Assembly: GCA_000432515.1 (NCBI GenBank)
Contig: HF996035.1
Location: 63,681-127,680, forward strand
Length of the DNA: 64,000 nt
Direction of reading: 5' to 3'
Source: Bacteroides sp. CAG:545
GTDB taxonomy: Bacteria > Bacteroidota > Bacteroidia > Bacteroidales > UBA932
Part shown: positions 40,450-49,772 of the stretch, in pieces
How the letters are laid out: each line of letters starts with the position of its first letter
How positions within the stretch are numbered: position 1 is the stretch's first letter
Notes under the pieces: model-generated
The model's input: the letters and a program-made list of their open reading frames with translations, nothing else
What the model was told of the DNA's origin: nothing
Database searches by the model: none
Program-made: the position numbers and the translations under genes

Positions 40450-43400
40450 ATGAAACGGATATCTGCAATGAATCTCCTGCGAGCCCTGCTGACTGTGGCA
40501 CTGACTGTCCTGCCTTGCATCAATGCCTTCTCCTCCGAGGTTCTTTCTTTCCGGAGTATTCCATCCAAGCTCTTGCCTACCAATGCGGTAAGGGTGCTGT
40601 TTAGTGACAGTGAAGGATATGTCTGGATTCCGACCTACAGCGGCCTTGTCAGGTATGACGGGTCTTCGACGGTGGTGTTTGGAATGAATGAATCGGATGG
40701 GGAGAAGTTTGACTGCCACATAAACGTGGTTTGCGAATCGGAGGGGAACAAGCTCTGGATTGCATCGGAAAAAGGCGTTTACACCCTGGACAAGAACAAT
40801 GGTCAGATTTCCTTTGCAGGACCAGACCAACGGATGGGAACGCTCAATGCCTCGGACATTCGCTGCTCCAACGGGAGGGATGTATGGGTAGGGGGAAGTT
40901 CCGGACTGTGGCACATCGAGGCTTCCACAGGTGAATTCACCCCAATCCTGATGGATGGCAATCCCATTGAAGGGGTGTCCTCAATCTGCGAGGATGCGGA
41001 GGGATATCTATGGGTGTGCTGCTGTGAGCACGGGCTTTACAGATATGACACGAAGACATTCTCATTCCGTAAATATTCAGAAGATTGTCTTTACTGGTCG
41101 AATGTGGCTTACAAGGACCTCAAAGGCCGCCTCTGGGTCGGCACTTGGGGAAAGGGACTGCTCCGGATCGATGCTCCCTACGGCCCCGGGAATCTATCCT
41201 GCACCGTCTATTCCAACACGCCGGAGGCCGGATCCCTTCTGGATGATGTGATCTACGACATCGGACAGGATTCCGAGGGGAGACTGATGGTGGCTTCAAG
41301 AAGCGGCCTGAGCATTCTCGAAGACATTTCGGATCCTCTCTCTTTCGTCAACTACGCTCCGGGAGAACCCGGTCACGACCTGCCTTACAATGAGGTAAGC
41401 TCTATCCTCAGGACAGACGACGGGAATATCTGGCTGAGTATGTTCTGCGGAGGGGTCTTCAAGGTGGAAAATCCCGATGCCGACTTCAGGACAGATGCCC
41501 TTGAAAACATCAGGAAGTCTCTCAGGACCAATTCGGTACGCAGTATATTTCCTATGCCTGACGGTCGTCTCTGGCTTGGAATCATCGGTTTCGGAATGGT
41601 GCTTTACGACCCCTTTGACGGCAGTTTCCTCTCTTACGAGAAATATCCGGCTTTCAGGGATTTCCCCTACACTTCGGCCGTTGATGTAATATCGCGCAGA
41701 CGCAGTACTTCGGAAATCTGTTTCGGGACTTACAGTCAGGGGCTATGGCTTCTGGACCCGTCCTCCCGAAGCGGTGCCCGGAGGGTTATTTCTGAGGAAT
41801 ATCCCGATTTTTCTCATCTGGGAGTGACTGCAATCGCTGAAGACAATGCATCGAACCTCTGGATCGGAACAAGGAAAGGCGTTTTCGTGATGACACCCGG
41901 GAACAAGGTTTTTTCAATTGCGGATTATCTGCCGGATGCTGCCCTGGACCCTCTTTCGGATGTGATTGTGACCGACCTCAAGTCGGCTCGTGACGGTTCA
42001 GTCTGGATTGCTACCAACTACAACGGAGTGTATCGTCTTTCCCCTTCCGACGGCAGTCTGGTCAGATGGTCCCTTGGAGAGTCTGACAATGTTTCCTGTC
42101 TTTTCGTGGATCCGGCCTCGAATGTCTGGGCAGGGTCCTCTTTTGACGGGCTGTATCTCTACGACAGGAAGAAAGGCGAGTTCAGTCAGATCAACAATAT
42201 CTCCGCCCTATATAATAAAGGTATTACAGGAATGTCCTCAGACATCACTTCCCGACTGTGGGTGACCACTTCCGATGCTGCTGTCTCCTTCACATACTCC
42301 GAAGGTGACAGAATCGGAGACGTGGACTATATTTCACTCTCGGATCACGATGCTTCGATGTCATTCAATGCCAGCACTCTTGTGAATCTGCCTGACGGGA
42401 CGGTTGCCGCCGGTTCTTCCAAGGGAATCGTCTATTTCCCGCTGCGCAGCCAGACCCCGTCTTTCCCCGTGAGGGAGAATCTCTGCCTGACTGACTTCCG
42501 TCTCGGAGAGACTTCTTTGAGGTCGATGTCCCCAAAACAGCGCAGGAAAGTCTGCGAAAAGGATATCAACTATGCCGACCTGGTCAGGATAGACCACACG
42601 GTGCATTCGTTTTCAATAAGTTTCGCCCTTCTGAACAAGGGCGCCGGAAAGCAGGACATATATTCCTACATCCTCGAAGGGTATGACCGGAAAGAGGTGA
42701 TTGATGCCGAGGGGAGACACACTGCAAGTTATGAAAACGTACCGCCGGGGAACTATGTCTTCCGCCTGAAGACCCTCGGAAGGGACAAGACCCACGAGCG
42801 CATCCTGAGAATCAAGGTGTTGCGCCATCCTCTCCTGTCATCCTGGGCTATTATGGCATATCTGCTAGTCTTTGCTGCTCTGGCCTACGGAATCTGGAGA
42901 TACACCTATGACCGCATCAAGGCGCGTGAACTTGTGAGGCTCAGCAGGATGGAGAAACAGAAGGCTGAGGAACTCAATCACCTGAAACTCCAGTTCTACA
43001 CCAATGTCACCCACGAACTGATGACCCCTCTGAGCATCATCAATGCATCGGTGGAGAGCCTGACAGGCGGAAAATGGAATCCGGACCTGCCCAAAGTCCT
43101 GTCTGTCAACACAACCAGGCTGACCAGACTCCTTCAGCAGATGCTCGAGTTCAGAAAAGTCGAGAGCGGGAATCTGAAACTGTCAGTCTCCAGGGGAAAT
43201 CTCACGAAGTTCATATCTTCTTGTGTGGAGGCTTTCAGCCCTCTGATTGCCGGCAAGGCCCAGAACCTTTCCTTCACGAGTTCCCCGGACCAGATCGAGG
43301 GCTGGTATGACACGGACAAGGTTGACAAAATAGTGTACAACCTGCTTTCAAATGCCGCGAAATACACTCCGAAGGGCGGGGACATAAGCGTGAAGGTTTC

Positions 43401-44514
43401 ATCCCAGGCCGACGGAATGGTGATGATTGACGTGGTGAACACGGGGGATATTATGTCCGAGAAGACCATCAAGGGGCTTTTCAAGAGATTCTACGAAGGT
43501 GACTACAGAAAGCACAACACCATAGGAACAGGCATAGGATTGTCTCTGGTCAAGGACCTTGTCACTCTTCACAAAGGTGAAATCACTGTGTCAAGCAGTC
43601 CGGAACAAGGCAATGTCTTCTCTGTCCGGCTGCCGATCTCGGAGGAGGCCTATGAAGAGGATGAAATCGGAAAGGACACCTCCCAGGACAGTTGTCCTGT
43701 CCTGAATACTGCGACAGTGGTTCTGGAGCGTCCCGAGGGACTGTCGAATGACTACACCATTCTTTTTGTGGATGACAATCAGGAACTCTGCTATCTGGTG
43801 AAGAGTATGCTTGCGGAGCATTTCAATGTGCTGACGGCAGGGGACGGGAAGGAAGCTCTTGAAATCCTGGAACATTCGGATGTCTCGCTCGTCGTATCCG
43901 ACGTGATGATGCCTCAGGTGGACGGACTGGAACTGTGCAGGACAATCAAGTCCAGGTTTGAATACTGTCACATCCCTGTCATCCTTCTGACCGCAAAAAG
44001 TGCCGAGGAAAGCCAGATTGAAGGCTGGCAGGCTGGAACCGACGGGTATGTCTGCAAGCCGTTCTCGATGAAACTTCTCTATGCCCAGATTGTCGAGTGT
44101 CTGAGGAAGATTGAACGGAAGGGGGCTGACTTCCGGAAGCAGATTGTCCTGGATGTGGACAATATGGAGTACACTTCAATGGATGAGACTTTCCTGAGAA
44201 GAGCCATTGACTGCGTAAATGCCCACTACAAGGACTGTGATTTCGACCTTCCGGAGTTCGTCTCTTCAATGGGAACATCCAAGACTGTCCTGACGGAGAA
44301 ACTCAAGGCCCTTACAGGGATGTCGCCGGGAGCATTCATCAACAATGTCAGGATGACCGTCGCCTACAAGGCATTGACCGAAAACAAGGATGAAGTGAGG
44401 ATTTCCGACATTGCTTTTTCAGTCGGATTCAACGACCCGAAATATTTCTCCGCCTGCTTCAAGAAGAAGTATGGGATGACGCCGAAAGCTTATCTGGACA
44501 GCATTCGAGGGTAG
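40450..44514 (+). CDS. Hybrid two-component system regulator (HTCS), PUL 2
   Basis: A 1354-residue one-protein signalling system across the inner membrane. Signal peptide (MKRISAMNLLRALLTVALTV), periplasmic beta-propeller repeats (about 25-720; repeats with DIWVGGSSGLWH-like blades, such as GYLWVCCCEHGLYRYD, LWIGTRKGVFVMTPG) and a Y_Y_Y domain (about 730-790). After the transmembrane helix (about 795-820) come HisKA with THELMTPLS (His about 854), HATPase with NLLSNAAKYTP and GTGIGLSLVKDL, a receiver domain (ILFVDDNQEL; Asp of VVSDVMMP about 1150), and an AraC HTH (about 1255-1354, ISDIAFSVGFNDPKYFSACF). It senses an oligosaccharide in the periplasm and switches on PUL 2. ATG 40450 gives the signal peptide; an upstream frame from 40306 overlaps regulatory repeats. 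Confidence 0.95.
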   Translation: MKRISAMNLLRALLTVALTVLPCINAFSSEVLSFRSIPSKLLPTNAVRVLFSDSEGYVWIPTYSGLVRYDGSSTVVFGMNESDGEKFDCHINVVCESEGNKLWIASEKGVYTLDKNNGQISFAGPDQRMGTLNASDIRCSNGRDVWVGGSSGLWHIEASTGEFTPILMDGNPIEGVSSICEDAEGYLWVCCCEHGLYRYDTKTFSFRKYSEDCLYWSNVAYKDLKGRLWVGTWGKGLLRIDAPYGPGNLSCTVYSNTPEAGSLLDDVIYDIGQDSEGRLMVASRSGLSILEDISDPLSFVNYAPGEPGHDLPYNEVSSILRTDDGNIWLSMFCGGVFKVENPDADFRTDALENIRKSLRTNSVRSIFPMPDGRLWLGIIGFGMVLYDPFDGSFLSYEKYPAFRDFPYTSAVDVISRRRSTSEICFGTYSQGLWLLDPSSRSGARRVISEEYPDFSHLGVTAIAEDNASNLWIGTRKGVFVMTPGNKVFSIADYLPDAALDPLSDVIVTDLKSARDGSVWIATNYNGVYRLSPSDGSLVRWSLGESDNVSCLFVDPASNVWAGSSFDGLYLYDRKKGEFSQINNISALYNKGITGMSSDITSRLWVTTSDAAVSFTYSEGDRIGDVDYISLSDHDASMSFNASTLVNLPDGTVAAGSSKGIVYFPLRSQTPSFPVRENLCLTDFRLGETSLRSMSPKQRRKVCEKDINYADLVRIDHTVHSFSISFALLNKGAGKQDIYSYILEGYDRKEVIDAEGRHTASYENVPPGNYVFRLKTLGRDKTHERILRIKVLRHPLLSSWAIMAYLLVFAALAYGIWRYTYDRIKARELVRLSRMEKQKAEELNHLKLQFYTNVTHELMTPLSIINASVESLTGGKWNPDLPKVLSVNTTRLTRLLQQMLEFRKVESGNLKLSVSRGNLTKFISSCVEAFSPLIAGKAQNLSFTSSPDQIEGWYDTDKVDKIVYNLLSNAAKYTPKGGDISVKVSSQADGMVMIDVVNTGDIMSEKTIKGLFKRFYEGDYRKHNTIGTGIGLSLVKDLVTLHKGEITVSSSPEQGNVFSVRLPISEEAYEEDEIGKDTSQDSCPVLNTATVVLERPEGLSNDYTILFVDDNQELCYLVKSMLAEHFNVLTAGDGKEALEILEHSDVSLVVSDVMMPQVDGLELCRTIKSRFEYCHIPVILLTAKSAEESQIEGWQAGTDGYVCKPFSMKLLYAQIVECLRKIERKGADFRKQIVLDVDNMEYTSMDETFLRRAIDCVNAHYKDCDFDLPEFVSSMGTSKTVLTEKLKALTGMSPGAFINNVRMTVAYKALTENKDEVRISDIAFSVGFNDPKYFSACFKKKYGMTPKAYLDSIRG

Positions 44515-44575
44515 GTTCTCTGACAAGTGGAGTTTTTGTGAACAATTATCGACCTTACATAGTCTGTTGCTGAGT

Positions 44576-44583
44576 TAAATTTG
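44576..44583 (+). promoter_or_regulatory. Candidate -7 element of the PUL 2 susC promoter
   Basis: TAAATTTG, 27 bp before the chosen ATG of susC. No good -33 match, as is usual for HTCS-activated promoters. Confidence 0.45.
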
Positions 44584-44610
44584 CCGAAACCTAAGTTAAT
44601 AGCAAAGCTA

Positions 44611-47600
44611 ATGTCAAACGGATTTTGCAAAGGCTCACTGCTGATTATTTTATCAGCACTGGTCATTATCTCTGGCTCTTTCAATGCATCCGCCCAGACC
44701 GTGACGGCAACCGGAACGGTCGTGGATTCCTCGACAGGGGAACCTCTCATCGGAGCGGTCGTGCTCTTGAAAGCCAAGTCTTCAACAGACCACGTCATCA
44801 CTGATTTAGACGGCCGGTTCAGCCTCAGGGCACCTGCCGGTTCGGTCCTTGAGATTTCTCTGATGGGATATGTAACTCTTGAAGTCAAGGCTGCCGCATC
44901 GATGGGCAAAATTGCTCTCGTGCCGGATGTCCATACTCTTGATGAAGTTCAGGTCATCGCCTACGGAAAACAGAGTAAGCTCTCCATCACCGGAGCCATC
45001 ACTTCAATCGGCACGAGCGAACTTCTGAAATCTCCAGCGGGAAGTGCAGCAAGCGCTCTTGCCGGAGCCGTCACCGGAATTTCCACCGTCCAGACTTCCG
45101 GACAGCCGGGTGCGGATGACCCTCAGATTTTCGTGCGTGGAACCGGTTCGCTGTCCAACACGGCTTCCAGCCCTCTCATTCTGGTGGACGGAGTCGAGAG
45201 GTCGTTTTTCCAGATGGACCCGAATGAAATCGAGAGTATCACAGTTCTGAAAGATGCCTCTTCGACGGCAGTGTTCGGAGTTCGTGGCGCCAATGGAGTC
45301 ATCCTCGTGACCACAAGGCGAGGCACCGAAGAAAAGATGAGCATTTCGGTCTCAAGTCAGTTTGGCCTGACCCAGGCGTTGCGCAAGCTTACCTGTGTGG
45401 ACAGCTACAACTACGCGACCCTCTTCACCGAAGCCCAGAAATCTGATGGTGTCTCCGACAAGAACCTCATCTTCTCCGACTATGTGACCGAGAGATTCCG
45501 CCAGGGCGACGAGCCGATAATGTTCCCGAATGTCAACTGGCAGAAGGAAATCTTCAAGGATTTCTCCTGGCAGACACAGCACAATGTCACCATGTCCGGT
45601 GGCGGGAAAAGATTCCGCTACTTTGTTTCATTGGGCTATCTGCACCAGGACGGTGTCCTGAAGCAGAATTATGAGACCTTCAATTCGAACTTCCGCTACG
45701 ACAGGTTCAACTACAGGACCAATGTGGATGTGAACCTCACGAACACGACCTTGCTCAAACTCAACATCGGAGGCCGTCTGGGCAGCCGCAAGGAACCTCA
45801 GAACGAGGACCTCTGGAGGACCGTGATGTGGTGCGTGCCATTCTCGAGTCCGGGTTTCGTGGACGGGAAACTCATCCAGAACGGCTTCAATCCCTACATC
45901 CCGATCGGAGAGACCAAGTCTCCTTACGACTATTACTACAACTGGGGTCTTTACACCACTAACCAGAATGTCCTGAATCTCGATCTGGCTATCGAGCAGA
46001 ATCTCGATTTTGTCACAAAGGGCTTGAGCGCACAGGTCAAGGGAGCCTACAACACTACCCACAGCGTGACAGTCCTCCGTTCTCCGACGGGTACCGACAG
46101 TACTTGGATTCCGATTTACAAGGGCTCAGTCACACAGCCCGGAATGGATATTTCCGACCCTCGTTTTGACAACACTATCGTTTACCGGACCGAGGGCATC
46201 AGCAACCTCAAAGAGCCTCTTTCCTATTCCGAGACTTCTTCCGGCCGTGCCAGGGACTGGTATCTCGAGGGATCAATCAATTACAACCGCACTTTCGGAG
46301 ACCACGCTGTCTCGGGTCTCTTCCTCTACAACCAGAGCAAGAAATATTATCCTTCCTCATATTCCGACATACCAACGGGATATGTGGGATATGTCTGGAG
46401 GGCCACATATTCCTACAAACAGAAATATATGCTTGACCTCAATGCCGGCTACAACGGTTCCGAGAACTTCCTTCCCGGCAAGCGTTACGGTTTCTTCCCT
46501 TCCGTTTCGGCCGGATGGGTGGTTTCGTCCGAGAAGTGGATGAGCAAGGCCGAGGTGATTGATTTCCTGAAAATCAGGGCTTCGTACGGAATTGTCGGCA
46601 ATGACAAATATTCCGGAGAGCGTTTCCTCTACCTTGGAGGCTGGAACGGCAACCACAGTGCTGTTGGTGATGGAGCCTATGGCAGTTGGCAGTTCGGCAT
46701 CAATCCGACCATCGGGATGCTGCAGGATGCGGTCGAGAGCCGCCAGGGCAATGAGAACGTGACCTGGGAGAAGGCCTACAAGCAGAATTACGGAATCGAT
46801 TTGAAAATGTTTGACAACCGCCTGTCTTTCAACGGTGATCTCTTCTTTGAACACCGTAAGGACATTCTCTCCAAAAGGAAGACATCCCCGTCGGTGACAG
46901 ACTACAAGCTCCCTCTTATGAACCTGGGAATCGTGGACAACTGGGGATATGAACTCTCTCTGGGATGGAAGGACACGCGCCCGAGTCGCAAGGTAGGCTA
47001 CTGGATAACTGCGAATATGTCATATTCCAAAAACAAGATCATCTTTATGGATGAGGTGACTCCGAACGAGTGGTATATGGCCCAGACGGGACGCCCTACC
47101 GGACAGAGCTACGGTCTTGTGTTCGACAGGTTCTACCGTCCGTCCGATTTCGACTCCGACGGAATTCTGCTTAAAAACGACGAAGGCAGGTACTTTCTTC
47201 CGGAGCAGCCCGGAACAAACAAACCGGGTGACCCTCTGTTCAAGGATTTGAACAATGACGGGAAGATTGACGGGAACGACTGTACCTTTTACGGTTACTC
47301 CGCCCGTCCTGACTATGTCTTCGGTCTTGTGGCGGGACTCAGCTGGAAGGGATTGTCGGTTTCTATGCAGTGGACCGGGGCCCTGCACGCATCGAGGGTG
47401 CTTTCGGGCGAGTACCGCACTCCTTTCGGAACCCAGAACTCCCGAAGCCTTCTGACCTATCTGGCAGACGGCAGGTGGACCGAGGAGAATATGGACAAAG
47501 CCCGTTTCCCGAGACTTACATTCGTGAACAAGACCCAGTACACCAGAGATTCCGACCTCTGGCTGATGGACGGTTCCTATCTGAGGCTCAAGACGGCCGA

Positions 47601-47802
47601 GGTCGCCTACACATTCAAGGACAAGGCCCTCGGGAAAGCCGGAATCTCATCTTTCAAAGTCTTCCTGAGCGGTTACAACCTTCTGACCCTGTTCTCTGAA
47701 CTCGAGCAGTATGACATTGACCCCGAAGGCAGCACCGGAGACGGGACCTACACCTATCCAAACAACAGGATTTTCAACTTCGGCATTAATATAACGTTCT
47801 GA
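44611..47802 (+). CDS. susC: SusC-family TonB-dependent transporter, PUL 2 pair A
   Basis: A 1063-residue outer-membrane importer. Leader MSNGFCKGSLLIILSALVII, cleaved after NASAQ. CarboxypepD_reg domain (about 32-115: ATGTVVDSSTGEPLIGAVVL), plug (about 118-230: AYGKQSKLSITGAITSIGTS, FVRGTGSLSNTASSPLILVD, SITVLKDASSTAVFGVRGAN) and barrel ending in FNFGINITF. The ATG at 44611 is chosen over a TTG at 44581, which lies in the promoter. SusD starts in the stop codon (TGATG), so the two are translationally coupled. Confidence 0.94.
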   Translation: MSNGFCKGSLLIILSALVIISGSFNASAQTVTATGTVVDSSTGEPLIGAVVLLKAKSSTDHVITDLDGRFSLRAPAGSVLEISLMGYVTLEVKAAASMGKIALVPDVHTLDEVQVIAYGKQSKLSITGAITSIGTSELLKSPAGSAASALAGAVTGISTVQTSGQPGADDPQIFVRGTGSLSNTASSPLILVDGVERSFFQMDPNEIESITVLKDASSTAVFGVRGANGVILVTTRRGTEEKMSISVSSQFGLTQALRKLTCVDSYNYATLFTEAQKSDGVSDKNLIFSDYVTERFRQGDEPIMFPNVNWQKEIFKDFSWQTQHNVTMSGGGKRFRYFVSLGYLHQDGVLKQNYETFNSNFRYDRFNYRTNVDVNLTNTTLLKLNIGGRLGSRKEPQNEDLWRTVMWCVPFSSPGFVDGKLIQNGFNPYIPIGETKSPYDYYYNWGLYTTNQNVLNLDLAIEQNLDFVTKGLSAQVKGAYNTTHSVTVLRSPTGTDSTWIPIYKGSVTQPGMDISDPRFDNTIVYRTEGISNLKEPLSYSETSSGRARDWYLEGSINYNRTFGDHAVSGLFLYNQSKKYYPSSYSDIPTGYVGYVWRATYSYKQKYMLDLNAGYNGSENFLPGKRYGFFPSVSAGWVVSSEKWMSKAEVIDFLKIRASYGIVGNDKYSGERFLYLGGWNGNHSAVGDGAYGSWQFGINPTIGMLQDAVESRQGNENVTWEKAYKQNYGIDLKMFDNRLSFNGDLFFEHRKDILSKRKTSPSVTDYKLPLMNLGIVDNWGYELSLGWKDTRPSRKVGYWITANMSYSKNKIIFMDEVTPNEWYMAQTGRPTGQSYGLVFDRFYRPSDFDSDGILLKNDEGRYFLPEQPGTNKPGDPLFKDLNNDGKIDGNDCTFYGYSARPDYVFGLVAGLSWKGLSVSMQWTGALHASRVLSGEYRTPFGTQNSRSLLTYLADGRWTEENMDKARFPRLTFVNKTQYTRDSDLWLMDGSYLRLKTAEVAYTFKDKALGKAGISSFKVFLSGYNLLTLFSELEQYDIDPEGSTGDGTYTYPNNRIFNFGINITF

Positions 47803-49754
47803 TGATGAAAAAGATATTTACAAATATAATGGCTGCTGCCGCGCTCTTTGCCGCTTCTTCCTGCAGCGACCTCAAATTCGGCAACGCCTTTCTCGAGAAG
47901 GCGCCTGGAGCGGATATGACCCTTGAGCAGATCTTTTCGTCGAAGTTGTATGCCGAGAGAGAACTCATCGGTGCATACGCCTCGCTCCGTACCTGTCTGA
48001 CAGTCCATTCCAACAACGGAAATTACGAGTTTCAGAACGGAGGGAACAAGATTGGCTGGGACAATCTTGACACAATGACCGACCTGATGCAGAGCCACTG
48101 TACCTGGGGAGGTGTTATCAAGACCTACTATGCAGGCACCTACAATGCCGAGGCGGAGAATGAGGGGTACGGAAAATTCGGATTCCATCCGGATCAGGAA
48201 GGCGCCTGGACAGGAATCAGGCGCGCGTGGATTTTCATCAACAATGTGGACAGGGTCCCCGATATGACTGATGAGGAGAAAAAAGTTCGCAAAGGTGAGG
48301 CAAGGATGATCATAGCCCTTCAGATGCACGAGATGCTCCGTCATTTCGGAGGAGTGCCGATTCTGGATGACTATGCCACCCCGGAAAATGAAATGACTGC
48401 GGACTATTCCCGCAGAACGGTAAGACAGTGTGTGGATTTTATTGTGAATTTGTGCGATCAGGCAGCGAAAGAGCTTCCGTGGACTGTCGCAGATGCGGAC
48501 AACGGAAGAATGACCGCTGCCGGAGCACTCGCACTGAAGGCAAGGGTGCTTCAACTTGCGGCCCGTCCGCTGTTCAATGCATCGACTCCTTACCTTCAGG
48601 CACAGGAACCGACGGCAGCCAACAAAGCTTCCGTAAAGGAGGATCCCGGACTGATGACCTGGCTCGGATCCTACACGCAGGAGAACTGGCAGGCCGTGGC
48701 TGATGCCTGTGAGGATTTCTTCAAGAAGAACACGGAAAACGGTGATGCCTACAGGATGGTGATGCCTCAGACAAATGACGCCGAGGGCTACCGTCAGGCT
48801 TTCAGCACCTGCTACGCTGATAGGGAATCCCCGGAAATCATCATCCACACCGGTAGGGCCATACCGACCTACTCCAACACCTATCACAGGTTTTATTTCG
48901 GTCTGACCGACCAGGGACAGGCAGGAAGGGGATATGGCGGAGGCTGCGTGACCCTGAATTTCGTGGATATGTTTACCGCTGCCGACGGCACACCTTCCGA
49001 TTACAGAAAATGGCTTTCCGACCATGGTCACGACGGAACGGTTTACAACAATCCTTTCACGGGGAAGGACCCTCGTCTTTACGAGACGGTGCTGATAGCC
49101 GGTGACCGTTACAGGACACGTTGTGCCGAGACCTGGATTGACGGTCTGGAACACGGAAGTTCAGCCAATCCGAAATGTGCCACGGGCTTTATTATCAGGA
49201 AGTTCCTTTGGGATTACAATGACGAGTTCCTCAACAAGGCCACCAATTCGGCCTATATCCGTCTTCCTGAACTCTATCTGATGTACGCTGAGGCTCTGAA
49301 CGAGCTTGGCCGTTCCGAGGAAGCCCTTTCCTGGCTCAACAAGACCCGCACAAGGGTGGGCCTTCCGGAAATGACCCTTCCGAATGCCGCCAAGCTTCAT
49401 TCGGGGCAAGCCCTTCCGGACTATCCTGAATGCAGCCTCCAAGGTGACAAATACCTTCGCGAGGAGATTTTAGATGAAAGGGCGAGGGAGTTCTGTTTCG
49501 AAGAAGTCCGCTGGTTCGACATCGCTTTTTGGAAGAGGGAGGACCTGATGCGCAAGCTTCTCTACGGAATCCAGATAACCCGCAAGAGTGGTTCTTTCGA
49601 GGAGGGCAACCTTGTTCTCACCTATTCAGACCCGTCAAAGATGGACCAGGGCAGAATCTGGCAGGATAAATTCAGCCCGAAATGGTTCCTGAGCGCGTTC
49701 CCGTCCGATGAGATCAACAAGGGATATGGACTGGTCCAGAACCCTGGATGGTAG
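47802..49754 (+). CDS. susD: SusD-family lipoprotein, PUL 2 pair A
   Basis: A 650-residue surface lipoprotein, on the long side for the family. Leader MMKKIFTNIMAAAALFAASS then CSDLKFGNAFLEKAPG, with the SSC lipobox. TPR-like helices (EARMIIALQMHEMLRHFGGV) and the C-terminal region (REEILDERAREFCFEEVRWF, then DIAFWKR) are typical. Ends in GLVQNPGW. Insertions in the middle (about 290-450) account for the length and may shape a larger ligand site. Pair A partner of the SusC just upstream. Confidence 0.92.
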   Translation: MMKKIFTNIMAAAALFAASSCSDLKFGNAFLEKAPGADMTLEQIFSSKLYAERELIGAYASLRTCLTVHSNNGNYEFQNGGNKIGWDNLDTMTDLMQSHCTWGGVIKTYYAGTYNAEAENEGYGKFGFHPDQEGAWTGIRRAWIFINNVDRVPDMTDEEKKVRKGEARMIIALQMHEMLRHFGGVPILDDYATPENEMTADYSRRTVRQCVDFIVNLCDQAAKELPWTVADADNGRMTAAGALALKARVLQLAARPLFNASTPYLQAQEPTAANKASVKEDPGLMTWLGSYTQENWQAVADACEDFFKKNTENGDAYRMVMPQTNDAEGYRQAFSTCYADRESPEIIIHTGRAIPTYSNTYHRFYFGLTDQGQAGRGYGGGCVTLNFVDMFTAADGTPSDYRKWLSDHGHDGTVYNNPFTGKDPRLYETVLIAGDRYRTRCAETWIDGLEHGSSANPKCATGFIIRKFLWDYNDEFLNKATNSAYIRLPELYLMYAEALNELGRSEEALSWLNKTRTRVGLPEMTLPNAAKLHSGQALPDYPECSLQGDKYLREEILDERAREFCFEEVRWFDIAFWKREDLMRKLLYGIQITRKSGSFEEGNLVLTYSDPSKMDQGRIWQDKFSPKWFLSAFPSDEINKGYGLVQNPGW

Positions 49755-49772
49755 TAATTTGAAAATATTGAA

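Noticed and set aside
47754..49154. 466-codon minus-strand frame opposite susD
   Set aside because: The plus-strand frame is a clear SusD; the long antisense frame reflects C/G-ending codon use in PUL 2.
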